From Hormiphora californensis (Eukaryota; Ctenophora; Tentaculata; Cydippida; Pleurobrachiidae): a DNA stretch of 64,000 bases. The stretch spans positions 3,940,496 to 4,004,495 of the forward strand of contig CM035357.1 of NCBI GenBank assembly GCA_020137815.1, in the 5' to 3' direction. Shown piece by piece: positions 9,220 through 24,200 of this stretch. Under the pieces are notes generated by a model that did not search any database, was not told the origin of the DNA, and saw nothing but the letters and a program-made list of their open reading frames with translations. Both the position numbers and the translations under genes were made by a program. How positions within the stretch are numbered: position 1 is the first letter of the stretch; the number at the start of each line of letters is the position of its first letter.

Positions 9220-12200
9220 GTCTGGAACGTGTACCTGTCTCCAAGGTGTAGCTGGGCCTCAGTGCAAGGAGTGTAACCCAGGTAAGAAACATCCCCCAAG
9301 CTTGGGTAGTCTCGATGAATATAACTTACCAAGGTTATGCATCGATACTACCTAAATTAACTAGCTAAATGAAACACATGTAGTCATGATACTACAGCTG
9401 TCAGAGCATTGGCCTGTGATCCCTGATTCTCGTTTCTTTGAGTGCAAGAATCGTGGTCAGACACTTGACTTACTTACTTGACAGTGATACTTACTTGACA
9501 GTGATACTACTAATACCCTCCCCCGGCGAATAGAAGCTGGTGTAACATGTCTCATTTTGGTAGTTGGGTGGTTCCCTTCGTGGGGTGACTCTGCTTTCCA
9601 ACTACCACAATAAATTACCTGCTCATTCTTCACTATTTGTAACATGTCTCAACTATATTTTGCAGGTTTCTACAACCTAGTCCCTGGGTTCGGGTGCTCT
9701 GAATGCGGGTGTAAGAGTGAGGGAAGTGCCTCCATCGCGTGTGATGGTAGGGGTGCATGTGAGTGCAAAGAGAACGTGGTTGGGAGCAAGTGCAATACTT
9801 GTGCTATGGGATCATTTGGACTAACTGAGGAAAATCCTTCTGGTAAGATCTAGAATTCAAGCCATCTATATCGAAAATATTGTGTCCCTTACTGTCACAA
9901 CTGATTGAGAGATCACCGAAATGATTTCATTAAGATCATGAATATACATCCAGCTTAAAACCCTAATCCCCCTCCTCCAGGATGTGTGTCGTGTTTCTGT
10001 AGTGGGGTAACGGATCAGTGTGAAAAAGGGTCCGGATGGGCTATCAGAGAGAACAACATCAGGAGGAGATGGAGAGTTAATGACGGGGTTGAAGAACAAA
10101 GGTCAGTAGCCCAGGGAGACTTGGTTACGAAATAACCCCTCTCGCGCTGGCAAGGGAGGGGTTATTTTGTAACCAACAGGGAGACTGGACAGTTTCAAAT
10201 TTCCCACGGTCCTTTGTAAATCGCGCGCCCAAGACGTCAATGATTGAGGTTCATTAGCTTTCCGTCGCGGCGCGTTACGTCATTCACAGTTACACCAACG
10301 AACCGATTATGAACCCCGTCACATGAAAGACTTTCATCGGCCCATTGCGGCTACGTGGGTGGAACTTTTGACAGATTTTTAGTATCATGAACATCACATG
10401 AACCATAGTATTGACTCACTGACTCACTGACTTGTTTCCTGGGAAATATCACGACACCCCCTAACCACTACCCCCCTCTCATTAGGAATATCCACCCCTA
10501 ACCACTACCCCCTAACCACTACCCCCCCCCCCCCCTCATTAGGAACAAGGTCTTGCATCCTCTAACCACGCCGAACCCATCATTATAGGAACAAGATCTG
10601 GCTGGGCGCTGCCCGAGGATCTGAATTCGTATGGCAGAGGGACCACCTGGGTGACATTTACAACTCTTACACTCTCAACATGAAACTGACTCTCTCTGGA
10701 ACAGATGATTTGGAGGTATGATATTTGAATTCTTCTAGTTTTAAATTCTTCTAGATCAAATTTAACCTACATGATCTCTCTCCCCGGATCTCTTTTGCAG
10801 ATGTCTCTCTCCGCTTCCTCAAGTATTTATATTATTTACAGGTGCTGATCCGTCTATACAGAGAGGAGAACTACTTAACGGGCTCACTTGTTCCCTCGAC
10901 CTCAGATGAGTTCTCTATCTACCTGCACGAGAGCTCTTTTGAAACTGATAGAGCGAGTTTCCGACATCTACTCAGGAACGTGACATTACTTGAGGTTACA
11001 ACCATTTACCCAACATCTGATCGACACGACCAGAAATTGAGAGGTAAAGATAATCTTGGCGTTGCTTGTACATGGTAAGGACTGGATAACTAGAACATCT
11101 AGATTCTAGATTCTAATGTTCGTTTGACAAGGGCGAACAGTTATAATGGAGTAATGGACTAAGTATATTATTAGTTATGTCACAGCTAAACGTTTTCTAA
11201 ACCTCTCAACCCCACCCCTTTCTCGCTCTCTCTCTCTCTCTCTCTAAGAACTACCCCATACGACTCAAACTCTTTTGATCTACCCTACGTCACCCCCTCC
11301 CCCTCAAAATAACCACTGTGCTATGTCACCCCCCCCCTCAAAATTACCACTGCTCTCTCCCAGAGTTCATCGTTGAAGAGGTAGTCAGGGGATCCTCAGC
11401 AGGAAAATCCGCTGATCACGTGGAACAGTGCACGTGTCCAATAGGTTATACAGGTCACTCCTGTGCCACGTGCGATGATGGCTTTGCTCGTGTTGTTACC
11501 GGTTCCAAGGGACAGTTCAGGTAAATAAAAACTAGCTTTTTTTGAAAATCTCAAATCATATTATAATTTCGGGCGTGTATGACATCTCGATGCAGTAGAC
11601 TTCTGTTTTAAATTCTAATCTTTCAAATTTTGACAGATTGTCAGTAGTTGATAAAGCAAATTATACATATTTTGAAATGCGTAACCAAATATCGTGAATT
11701 CAATAAAAATTAGATGGTTAGTTTGGAAAGTTGAATGACAATGCAAGCCCAATTTCCAAGTTACCATGACTACCCCTCAAGTTACCATGACTACCCCAAT
11801 TCTAGGTGTGAGGCGTGTTCTGTGTTGTGTAACGGGCACAGTGACACATGTGACAGAGAAACTGGAGAATGTGAGGACTGTGGTGGAAATACTGACGGTC
11901 CCATGTGTAACAAGTGTATAGATGGTAAGTTGTAGGATTTTATTATTAAATCTGAAAACTTATATGACGAGACCGAAGGTCGAGTGTTATAAGAAGATCC
12001 GAGACTGCACAGGTCGAGGCAGATTCTTTTAATTTAGTGCACGAGCCTGCGAGTGCCACTAAGTGTAACTACCTCACGACCCTGCGAGTGATGTAGTTTA
12101 ACTTTTTGACCGAGCCTGCGTGTCACTATTTGACACATGATGTCCTCTACACAGGTTTCTACTCGGTGGAAGAGGGAGGTGATTGTCAGTCGTGTCCCTG

Positions 12201-15200
12201 TTCCCAGAATACTGCCTCTCCAACCTGCACTGTATCTTCAGGTATAATATTTGAACTCTTGGAAAACGTAACTCTTTTACATTATATTTACATTATACAC
12301 GGTGCACCAGAAGGATCGTCAACCCAAAGTTGAGCCCGCAAAACAAACTTTTGTTGGGGGTGACCCAGGAGGCCTTCCTGAACATCCCCACGGTGAGAAA
12401 AGTATATGTTATCGGGTGAAATTTTTGTTAAAATTGAAAAAACTGGTTTTTGGTCCAAATTTGTGCATAACTTACTTGACTGCCGTTTGATGAAATATCT
12501 GATTGACATAAAATAAGTATACAATACCTATTTTTGCACGAGGAATCGATTGCCGGTGGAGAGAAATCTCTAAAATGACCGAAAAATTGTCAAATATGGG
12601 AATTTTGTCATTTTTTTTGAGGTTTTTGGCCCTTTAACCATTGAAAACGTTGAGATAGGAAGTTGGCAATAGCGCCAATCGTTAAAATGGTCATTTTTCT
12701 ACGGGATCCCAAAATTTCATGTATATCCGATTTATGGTTAGATTTTGGCAAACTATTAAGATGTGCTTACTGAAAAAAGGATAACTTGATTTTCTCGTTT
12801 TTTGCGATTTTTTAACTTTTGACATAATTCTGATTGAAATGGCCAATCAGAGCCATGCTAAAGTTGTTTATGGGACAATTTTCGACCAAAATCCGAGATT
12901 TCATGCAAATCCGATGACAGATCATTGATTTATAGAAAGTTAAAAAAGGCAAAAAAGGCCAATTTTTACCATGAAAATAAAAATTCGCATTTTTTCTTGT
13001 CAATTTCCATCAACAACTGGTACCCTACCTATTTTTTCCCTGCCCGGGTGAATGCCGAAGGCATTCACCCGGATGCCTTTTTACTTTGTAAAAAGGCATA
13101 GCAGGGTTAGAATTCGAAAACGACATTTTGGTATACTAACTAATCGGTAGAGGGACCATTTTGGTCACACTTTTGTTGCGAGGGCAACGGTGTAGCAACT
13201 AAAGCCGCGCACACAGTTACGAGCTGCTCCTTCATAAACCACTTCATTGGCACGTTTTCAGGAAATGTGTGGCGCGCAATGTGGCGGCGTGGCGCGCAAT
13301 TTAGTGCTACTAAAACACAAGGATTTGCTCTATACTGTTTGTGTGATATATAGATGATCGGGATTTTGTGTCCCGCTTGCTGCTACAGCGGATCTAGTCA
13401 TGATTCCTTTCTTCATAGATTCACATGGCAGGGAAATTCAGCATTATGTTAGAACATAATGCAAATAATTCTTGTTGCACGTAGAATCGATTGCCAGTGG
13501 AGTGGATCCTCTTAAATGATTGGAAAGCGGTCGAAATGCCATTTTTTGGAGGTTTTTGGGCCTAAGGTGAGATATATAAAATGGCATTTCGACCGTTTTC
13601 CAATCATTTAAGAGGATCCACTCCACTGGCAATCGATTCTACGTGCAAAAATAGGTAGGGTACCAGTTGTTGATGGAAATTGACAAGAAAAAATGCGAAT
13701 TTTTATTTTCATGGTAAAAATTGGCCTTTTTTTGCCTTTTTCAACTTTCTATAAATCAATGATTTGTCATTGGATTTTCATGAAATCTTGGATTTTGGTC
13801 GAAAATTGTCCCATAAACAACTTTAGCATGGCCCTGATTGGCCATTTCAATCAGAATTATGTCAAAAGTTAAAAAATCGCTAGAATTCCGTCACGTGCGG
13901 CCACTGTCATTCAAAAAATTAATTATTTTCCAGAGAAACAAATGACACGAAATTTAGGAGTTATAAAAGTAGTTCGGACAGTAACATTTAAAGTTCAAAC
14001 TTCAATTTATAGGTACATATGGATTTATGCTAAAAAAATGCAAATACACAAAACTAAAAACGGAGTCAGTACCGATACTTATACTAATTTTATATTACTC
14101 GATTATATGCCATATATGGACATTTATTTGATATCTAAATATATTTAGATATCAAATGAATATCCATATATGGCATACATATATGTACAGTCGGACCCCG
14201 ATTTAGGGACCCCCGATTTAGGGACACCCCGATTTAGGGACAGGATTTTTTTCCCCCAAAAATGTTTGAATTTTTTTGGGAAATTTTTTGTGAAATTTTT
14301 CAAAAAGATTCCAGCCATGTCCGAATCGTGTTTCGAATCGGTGCATCTTATCGCATGTCCTTCTGCTAATTAGACGGTTCGGAACGAACCGATACGTGAT
14401 CCCCATGGTGCCCATCGAATCACAAGTTCACCAAGGTCCAAGCGTCAAAATTTCGATTCGATGGGGATCACGTTTCGATTCGTTCCGTCTAATTAGCAGC
14501 AGGACATGCGATAAGATGCACCGATTCGAAACACGATTCGGACGTGGCTGGTATACCATTAAAAAATTTTATAACTTTTTTGCAAAATTTTACAGTATGA
14601 TTGTCAATGCTTTGATCGGTGCCCCCCATAAATTTTGAGAGAAAAAGTTATTTTGAAATTTTTTATACTTCCTCACCCGCTTAGGGTGCCCCGATTCGGT
14701 ATGGTATCACGTATCGGTTCGTTTTGAACCCGCTAATTAGACAGGATATCCAGTAAGTTGCACCGATTCGAAATACAAACCGGACGGGCTGGTATAACTT
14801 GGAAAATTTTCCACATTTTTTTGAAAAAGAATTATTTTATATTTTTCTTTTTCTAATCAGAAATGATCATGTCATCAATACATGAATATTGCATATAACA
14901 GTTAGAGGTGTCTTTAGTCTTAATAATATAGCATTTTGGGCAATAAAATAGGTTTTTTTGGGTCAAATATGGCTCACCCCGATTTAGTGGACACCCCGAT
15001 TTAGTGGACAAGACCCTTTCCCCCGAGGGTGTCCCTAAATCGGGGTCCGACTGTATATTGTTTTAGTTTATTTCGTTGATCACGATTTCAGCTTAAGAAT
15101 AATAATAACAAAGATACTTATGGAGCGCCCTTGCCTCATAGGGTTAGGGTTAGCTACCCTGGCCCTCATGGTGATCTGACAGCTCTATAAGGTTACTACT

Positions 15201-18200
15201 GTAGTACGCAAGTTAGAAATAACTCAAACAGATCAAGTACTATAGTCTTTTTCCATGGTCATAGCTCCATATGCGCATTTTGAGATAAGAATATTTTAAC
15301 GATTAGATATTTCGACCCTATGACCATGGGAAAAGATTTGACCTTCAAGTATTATGTTGGTTAGGTTTCATTTCACACAATTATCAACTAGCTCTAGAAT
15401 TAACAGTGCTGCTTGTAGTCGTATTACCGTAATGGAAATACAGTAATGAGACGCGCACGTTGCATAACGCGTGGCAAAAAGTGTATGTGTTCAGCACGTA
15501 CTAGCGCCCTGATTGGCCACGGTTGCGCGTCGTCTTACTGTATCTCCGTTTTCCATTACCGTTTTCCCACTACAAGCGACCGTGTGAGTGTCTTATATTC
15601 AAGTAAGTGTCGTTAATTCACACATGCATTACTGCTATTTACTGGCTTGATGTGAGGATTATGAGGTCGAGTCAGATCATGATCTGATACTGATCTGATA
15701 CTGATCTGATATTGATCTGATATTGATCTGATATTGATCTGATATTGATCTGATATTGATCTGATATTGATCTGATATTGATCGATCAATACCCCGGTCC
15801 CTTCTCTTGTTGAGTCCACAACTCTCAACAACTTTCTCCCTAATCTCCGGCCTCTCACTCTGATACCACGGGAGGGTATGTTCCTGCAACGTCCACCTGA
15901 TTCGAATACACATTGCCTCCAGTAGCTGTATCAGGAGGTGGGTAGGCGCCTCCAGCTGTTACATCAGGAGGAGGTGGGTAGGAGCCAGGTGGGTAAGCAG
16001 CGCCTTCTTGGGGCGGTGGGTAAGTACCGGGAGGGTAGGCGGCGGGTGGTGGATACGCAGCCCCTTCGGGTGGAGGGTAGGCGGCACCGGCGGGTGGTGG
16101 ATACGCAGAACCTCCTGCCTGGGGTGGATATTGCGTGTAATCAGGAGGTGGCTGGTTTGCGGGATAAGCCCCAGGCGGCGGTGGGTAGCTACCATTTCCA
16201 TCTGCATTTGCATAAAGGTTATCACTAGCAGCCGCATGATCAGGATCCATCTTCTTCTCGTCTTTCATTTCAATGTTTTCAGCTGGAGTTGGATTTACAA
16301 CCACAACATGATTGTCGTTATCGTTGGATTCATTGCATTTCTTGCAACAGCAGTATAGTATAATGAGGGCGAATATTCCACCAACTACACACCCGATAAT
16401 GATCGCTGTTTTTTCCGAAACACCTGAAATTAGTGAAAATTAGTGTAATATTTAGTGTTAATTATTGTAATGGAGTGAAAATTAGTTAATATTAGTGTTA
16501 ATTATGTGGAAATATAACAATAAATCACAAATCAAACAAAATTGACAATATCCATACCTGATCCTGAAGTTGAGCTAGAAGTCCTTCGTCTGCTGCTGTA
16601 ATCAACGGTTCTTCTTCTCGTAGTTGTTGTAGTCCTACGTCGTGAAGCGGCACACAAACATACGAGTAGGATAAGGAGAAGACACAGGGTCCGTTTCATG
16701 TTTACTAGTTATAGATTGAGTGTTTATTATTACACTTTCCTTTTGAGTTATTTAATACTATAAAATGTAAAAGATACAAAAAGCTTACTGTACTAATATA
16801 CTAACTATAAGTAAGTAACTTCGGCAGGAAACAGTACAATGAAAATCTATAGCTAATACAGCTGTAGCCTGCAGTACATCTAACAGTAATTATAGAGGGA
16901 GGCACTCAACAAAGATACCACTACTGCAACAAAACGCAAAGGGAGAGAGAGAGCGGGCATAACATTAACATGTATAATAGCACAATAGAAAGAGAAAACT
17001 CTAAACAGAGAGAGGGGGACTGGGGAGGAGTTCGAGAAACTAAGTGAAAGAGATCACAATAGGAAAAGTTTGAAACTTTTCAACACTACTTTAAACAAAT
17101 TAATTTGAGCTGATGATGACGTTAAACGTCGAAACCGTCCCGTATTATCTTTCCTGAAATAAATCTCCGAGTCGTCTACAGTCCTAAATAAACACTATAT
17201 CATTGTATAGCAGATATAGAGTTCCTCTTCACACGCAAAACAACACGCAGCTTTCAACACTACTCCATAACGCGATCACGTACACTAGAATTCCTTCACG
17301 TGCGGTCACTGCCATCCAACTAATGCTAAACACTCGACTCTCAATACACACGAGTGAGCTGCTTATACAATCCTTATAATGAGTAGAAATGGCCAACAGT
17401 TCTATTGGACACTAGTTCTATTTATCGTACCATTCTTTCCCCTCACTTCAATAGCACAAGACATAGCAAGGAAAGGGTGGGTAGTATCCACTGGACACCG
17501 CTACGAACCGGACTAAAGAGTTACACATGAATTCCTTTCACCTCCTCGTGATGAAATCTCCCTCTTGTGGGTAGTGTACGGGAAAGGAGAGGTAGCCCGT
17601 TGCCAACAGTTACACAAACAATACAATTATACAATGGAAAGAACGTGGACAACTATTTATCCATATACCATTCTTATTATAAGTATAACCAGAAAACCCG
17701 TTTATTTACAGCGCCCGTTCTCTCAAATGCCCACTCCCCTAGCCCAAGAGCACTGTCCTTCCGCTGTACTTATCTGCACGTGCAGTATAAACCAACCCGC
17801 CCCTAACAACCTCTTCAATTTGCACGTGCACAAACGGTTGCTAGCGACATTTCCAAATTATAATAGAGACTAGAAAGCCCGTTGAAGTAGAGCACCCGTT
17901 GACCCGAATCCCCACGCTCTCCCTCACCCACAATCACCCCTCTCACCCGCTGCACCAACCCGCACGTGCAGCATTCAATCACCCGCTGCGTAGGGGATAT
18001 GGCACCTCCTTGGCAACCCCCCTCTATTTGCACGTGTGGATAGGTCATCATCCTCACCACGCCACTCATTTGCATGATTTGTCATTGGATTTGCATGAAA
18101 TCTTGGATTTTGGTCGAAAATTGTCCCATAAACAACTTTAGCATGGCCCTGATTGGCCATTTCAATCAGAATTATGTCAAAAGTTAAAAAATCGCAAAAA

Positions 18201-21200
18201 ACGAGAAAATCAAGTTATCCTTTTTTCAGTAAGCACATCTCAATAGTTTGCCAAAATCTAACCATAAATCGGATATACATGAAATTTTGGGATCCCGTAG
18301 AAAAATGACCATTTTAACGATTGGCGCTATTGCCAACTTCCTATCTCAACGTTTTCAATGGTTAAAGGGCCAAAAACCTCAAAAAAAATGACAAAATTCC
18401 CATATTTGACCATTTTTCGGTCATTTTAGAGATTTCTCTCCAGCGGCAATCAATTTGTCAATCAGATATTTCATCAAACGGCAGTCAAGTAAGTTATGCA
18501 CAAATTTGGACCAAAAACCAGTTTTTTCAATTTTAACAAAAATTTCACCCGATAACATATACTTTTCTCACCGTGGGGATGTTCAGGAAGGCCTCCTGGG
18601 TCACCCCCAACAAAAGTTTGTTTTGCGGGCTCAACTTTGGGTTGACGATCCTTCTGGTGCACCGTGTATATTTACCCGATATGTAACCCTATTATAACCC
18701 TATAATATATCTTTTTCTCAATGTGACCCCATCTTTTTCTCGATACTTTCTGGAAACGTGACCCATGATCCCTCTCTCTCCAGGTGGCAACTACCCAATC
18801 TGTGACTCATGTGAGGAGGGGTACACGGGTGCCAACTGTATGGATTGCTCCCCCGGGTACTGGGGTAAGGATGGACAGTGTACTGCATGTACCTGCTCAG
18901 ACAACATCGACCTCTCCGACCCGTACAGCTGCAACAAACAGGATGGTGTCTGCCAGAATTGTATGTACAATACAGCAGGGAGACAATGTGAGAGATGCAA
19001 GGAGGGTTACTATGGTAACGCACTCCAATCAGATCTCCCCAAGTGTAGGGAGTGCGGGTGTGATGAGGCTGGGAGTGTGAGGAGTATCTGCGATGACGTC
19101 ACTGGTTTCTGTGAGTGCCTCCCTCACGTCAGTGGGAGCAAGTGTGATAAGTGTGTGGCTGGATATTGGAATCTCACCTCCGGAGGGGAGGGATGTGTGG
19201 GGTGTGAGTGTGATATGAGGGGAGCAGCGGGGACAGAGTGTGATATGATCACTGGTCAGTGTGATTGTAAGGCTGGTATATTCGGGTTGAGGTGTGATGA
19301 GTGCAAGCCTGGTTTCTATCACACCAACTCACCCAACTCCTTGGAGTTGGAGTGCCAGGATTGTAGGTGTAACCCCTCTGGGTCCACCTCTCTCCAATGT
19401 GATAGTGACGGACAGTGCCCGTGTAACCCCGGTGTAACCGGTATGCAGTGCGACACCTGTTCTAGAGGTACCACCGGTACCTTCCCGGAGTGTGAACCTT
19501 GTGGTGAGTGCTACACAGTATGGGAGGCGGAGGTGAATCAACTCGAAGAGGAGGTGTTGGCCCTCGCTGCTGAGGCCCAGAACATCCACCTTGGGGCTGC
19601 CAATATGACGGAAGCCGAGTTACAGGACTTGTTTAGAGAGCTGAGGAAGAAGTTGCGGGAGGCAGCTGATCTGGCAGGCCAGGCGCCTGATGCTACGGGA
19701 TCGGAACGGGAGAGAATATCACAGGTGTTAGCTGATCTTGGAAGGGAGGTTGAGGCGCGGGAGGAGCAGTTGGAAGAGTTGAGACAGAGGTTAGATGGGG
19801 TGGATAGAAAGAAAATAAAGACTGACAGGAAACTAAAGGCTCTGGAGGACAAATTGGTGAGGTTTGAGGAGGGTACGGCTGATCTCGCTGAAAAAGCTAA
19901 AGCTCTCTCAGCAGCTAACTTGGATGAAGCCTTGAAGTTGGTCGAGGAGGCGGCTGAGGAGAGTGCCAAAGCGCAGGCTAGGGCCCAGGGAACTGAAGAT
20001 ACGGTTGCTGATGCAGAGGGTAAGGCTGCACGTGCAGAACGCATTTTAGAGGATGAAATCTTCTCCGACACATCTACCATGGACCAACTCCAAGGTCTAG
20101 AGGGCGACATCTCCGATCTAACCCGGAAACTAGATCAACTGGATAGCCGGGTTTGTGGTGCTGAGGAGGGTACTGGTGATGAGTGTGGACCGTGCGGGGG
20201 TAGCCGGTGTGATTCCTGTGGGGGAGTGGGTTGTGGGGGAGCTGTGGCACTAATATCCGAGATTGGGGAGCTGGGGGAGGAGGCTAAGAGGTGCACAGTG
20301 AGGAGAGAGGATGAGGCAAGCGAGGCTACCTCCAAACTGAGGGAAATGAATAGCCAGGCAGGGGAGATTGAGGGGAAAATCAGTGATCTTGCAGAGGTAA
20401 ATATATAATGAGAGTTTGTTTGTTTGTTTGTTTGTTTGTTTGTTTGTTTGTTTCGTTGCTTGAAAGTTATAGTCTCAATAACAGTTGGACATGTTTGAGA
20501 CATTTATCAAAGTGATCTTTCCCTTTCTTTCCCTTCGATGGTTCTACAGAAGATCTATCTGGAACTGGCATAGGGTAAAGACTTCGAAAGAAAGCTCGAC
20601 AAACGCTCATGTCTCTCTTGTCTCTATAAATATAGCACAGAGACACGTGAGAATTTGTCGGTCTTTCTTGACAGATCTTTAATTCCCAAACTTAAGTTTG
20701 GGAATTAAAGATCTGTCAAGAAAGACCGACAAATTCTCACGTGTCTCTGTGCTATATTTATAGAGACAAGAGAGACATGAGCGTTAAATTCAAAGATATT
20801 TTCTAGGGAACTAATTAGTTCCCTAGAAAATATCTTTGAATTTAAACTCATTTCCCATCTTTCTCTCCCAGCTAAGCAAGGAAACAAAGGCAGCGCTGGA
20901 TAAAAAAGAGGGTGATATTAACGCTTTGAAGGATGGGCTAACTGCTGTTGTTGAGGGTGATAGGACATCCACTGATGAGATCGAGAAGATTGTGGAGAAG
21001 ATAGAAGCCCTGTCATTGCCACTGTCTCAGTCTGCACTAAACAATCTAGTTGAGGATCTTATAGAGGCGCTGGATGATACACAATTCTTGGATACAGGTA
21101 AGTTGAAATTTAATGGAGCCGTAATACTATCTACCGGGAGGGGGGAGTTAAGAAGGTTGTGGTACTGATCACAGGACCTTGCTCTCAACTAACCCTACAA

Positions 21201-24200
21201 CTAACCCTACAGACGCGGCAGTATCGGATGAGGATAAGGCAAGGTTAGCGGACCTGCTTGGGCGTGCCCGGGAAGCCAGTGCCTCAGCCAACCAAACTCT
21301 TGATGACGTGTCTGGAGCTAATGCGGATCTAGCAGCCTTTGACCGGACACACGAAGAAACAAAGGAGCTGCTGACTGAGACTACTGAGGTTGTTAATGAC
21401 GGCTGGAGGGACGTCAACAAGGTACGAGTTTTTGATCTGTAATAAGAGCGGTTACCATGGGCGCGAACCCCTGTTATTGTTAGGGACCCTACGCAGTGGG
21501 GCCAATCACTTAGTGATACCAGCACCTCTAGACAAGGTGCTTTTAGTATAGAAAACCAGAAAATGGTAGTTTAGTTTAGAGCTTTGATGTTACATCACTT
21601 TATTACTACTTTTAACATCGCTGCTCCAGGGCACGCCCCATTTAGACCTTTAAAAAAAAGTTCATTTTGTGAATATTATACAAATGACAGCTATCATGAT
21701 ATGACTGTCTCGCTCATTCGACAGAATTCCCCTTCATATTCTGAGCTGCCCTATGATATTCTGAGCTGCCATTTCGTTAATTATATGCAGGGTTGCGACA
21801 GAATAATATATTGGTGTAGATAGAGATACCCATGGACACGGCACTGTTGAAGTTAAGCAGGGTTATCTTTATTGTGCCCAACAGAGAGCGCTTCTGGCCA
21901 CCCACTGGGTTTGTGGTAGCCTAGGCTATCATGAACAGGACTTGTATTAATCGAAACCTGCTTGTTGCCACCAAAACATCTACCTGGATTGAAAATGAAA
22001 CATTAGAATCAAGATGGGATGTTGTGGTATATTTAAGGGTACGCTAACCAAAAATTTTTTTCGAGTGCAGGGAAATCTCTCACCGCAGGGTTGTAGGCCA
22101 TGCCAAGGAGACCTCAAATATGCAATTTTAACCCTCAAGTCGAATTCATATTTTTGCTACAGCCGTTTTAAAATCGTCTTGAAAATTTCCGAAAAGACGT
22201 TTTTGACACCCTAAAAATACATTTTCAGGGCTAGAAGCTTAAAATTATGGGGATTTGAAGGGGATAGAAAGGTTTATCGACACAAAAATTTTTATTAAAA
22301 TCGGTGATGATTTTCGGTCGTGAGATTGATTTACTTTTTCCCTCTTAAAGGCCCTATTTAGCAAAGTTCCGAAAGTTTGTGAAGGCTGTAAATTGGTGAA
22401 AAGTTGCGTCTAACGATTATCTAAGTGGCCACAAATTTTTGGCGTGTCCTTATTTGAGACAAGTTGTACAGAGCTTTTTTTGTGAAAGCCGTTTTTTTAG
22501 AAATAATGAAATAGCCTGTATCTCAAAAACGACTGATTTTAGAGACCTAGGACCAAGCTTAAACGATTCAGAAGGTCCGATTTTGGGGGGTCTTCTGAGA
22601 GATATTTTTCTCCTACTTCAACGGTTTTCGCTGTAATTGCGAAAAACAAATCCTTTGAAGAGGGCAAAAGAGGAGTTCCGACAGCCTGCTTCGTGCTGCT
22701 TTTCCACCTTCTTGCTAAATCCTTTTTCGCAATTACAGCAAAAACCGTTGAAGTAGGAGAAAAATGTCTCTCAGAAGACCCCCCCAAAATCGGACCTTCT
22801 GAATCGTTTAAGCTTGGTCTCAGGTCTCTAAAATCAGTCGTTTTTGAGATACAGGCTATTTCATTATTTCTAAAAAAACGGCTTTTACAAAAAAAGCTCT
22901 GTACAACTTGTCTCAAATAAGGACACGCCAAAAATTTGTGGCCACTTAGATAATCGTTAGACGCAACTTTTCACCAATTTACAGCCTTCACAAACTTTCG
23001 GAACTTTGCTAAATAGGGCCTTTAAGAGGGAAAAAAGTAAATCAATCTCACGACCGAAAATCATCACCGATTTTAATAAAAATTTTTGTGTCGATAAACC
23101 TTTCTATCCCCTTCAAATCCCCATAATTTTAAGCTTCTAGCCCTGAAAATGTATTTTTAGGGTGTCAAAAACGTCTTTTCAGAAATTTTCAAGACGATTT
23201 TAAAACGGCTGTAGCAAAAATATGAATTCGACTTGAGGGTTAAAATTGCATATTTGAGGTCTCCTTGGCATGGCCTACAACCCTGCGGTGAGAGATTTCC
23301 CTGCACTCGAAAAAAATTTTTGGTTAGCGTACCCTTAAAGTGCGTAAGACCCTAATCGTGGGAAACTTCCCGGACCCTGATAGTACTAATCATGGGAAAG
23401 ATAATACAGTCGGAAACCGGTTTACTGGGATGCTCGAGGAAAGGGTTCTGTCCGGTAAATTGGGGTGCCCGGTATATATATATAACCGAGGTAAATCATT
23501 ATTAATTTCCTATGGGTATAATAGCAGGGCTGGGCTGGGCTGGGCTGGGCTGGGCTGGGCTGGGCTGGGCTGGGCTGGGCTGGGCTGGGCTGGGCTGGGC
23601 TGTGTCAAGATAATAATAACCATACTCAAATACTCAATATTCGTCATACATATATACTGAGATGTTGGTGCAATAAGAATTTTGAGTAGACCATGCCTCG
23701 TGATACATACTGTTCTGTAAAGGTATAAATGAATAGGAACTCGACAGAGTAGGAACCTGATCTTAGTTTTGTCCTGCATGAGATTAAACATGTGATGAAA
23801 TGAATTCGCATGTCAGTTGTAATAAAGATTGATTTAGTTTTTATTCTAACGTTCCAAAATCACAACTAAAGCCTTTCAACAGCACACGATGAACGATACA
23901 AGTGAAATATACCTGACTACATCCCAAACTATACCCCTTGCAATATATTGCTTCTTTGTCACCTTCTTCGGTCTCACTGGTAATGGACTGGTCCTATACT
24001 CCTCTCTACGCTATGATGCCATCAAACTTGACCAAGTCTCCCTAGAGTTCGTTAGAAACCTAGCTCTGGCGGACATTCTCTATACCATCTGCATTGTCCT
24101 ACCCCAGTTTGTAACCTTCGCTGCTCGTCGCTGGGTCTTGGGACCGGTTAACTGTGTGTTGCAGGGTGAGATTGTAATGGTACCTAGTTCTCTCAACACC

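Larger units (their letters stand above)
12294..18670. mobile_element. Long-inverted-repeat transposon in a laminin intron, with a 4.2-kb interior insertion
   Basis: The ends are CACGGTGCACCAGAAGGATC and its complement, flanked by TATA on both sides, suggesting a TA target (Tc1/mariner-like). The left arm runs from 12298 to about 13490. An internal hairpin is centred near 13555. The right arm starts at about 13640, breaks at 13884 and resumes at 18071 with 128 bp repeated (13757-13884 equals 18071-18198). The interval 13885-18070 therefore looks like material added inside the right arm. Two small adjacent hairpins are at 13047-13098. No transposase is visible. Confidence 0.7.
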
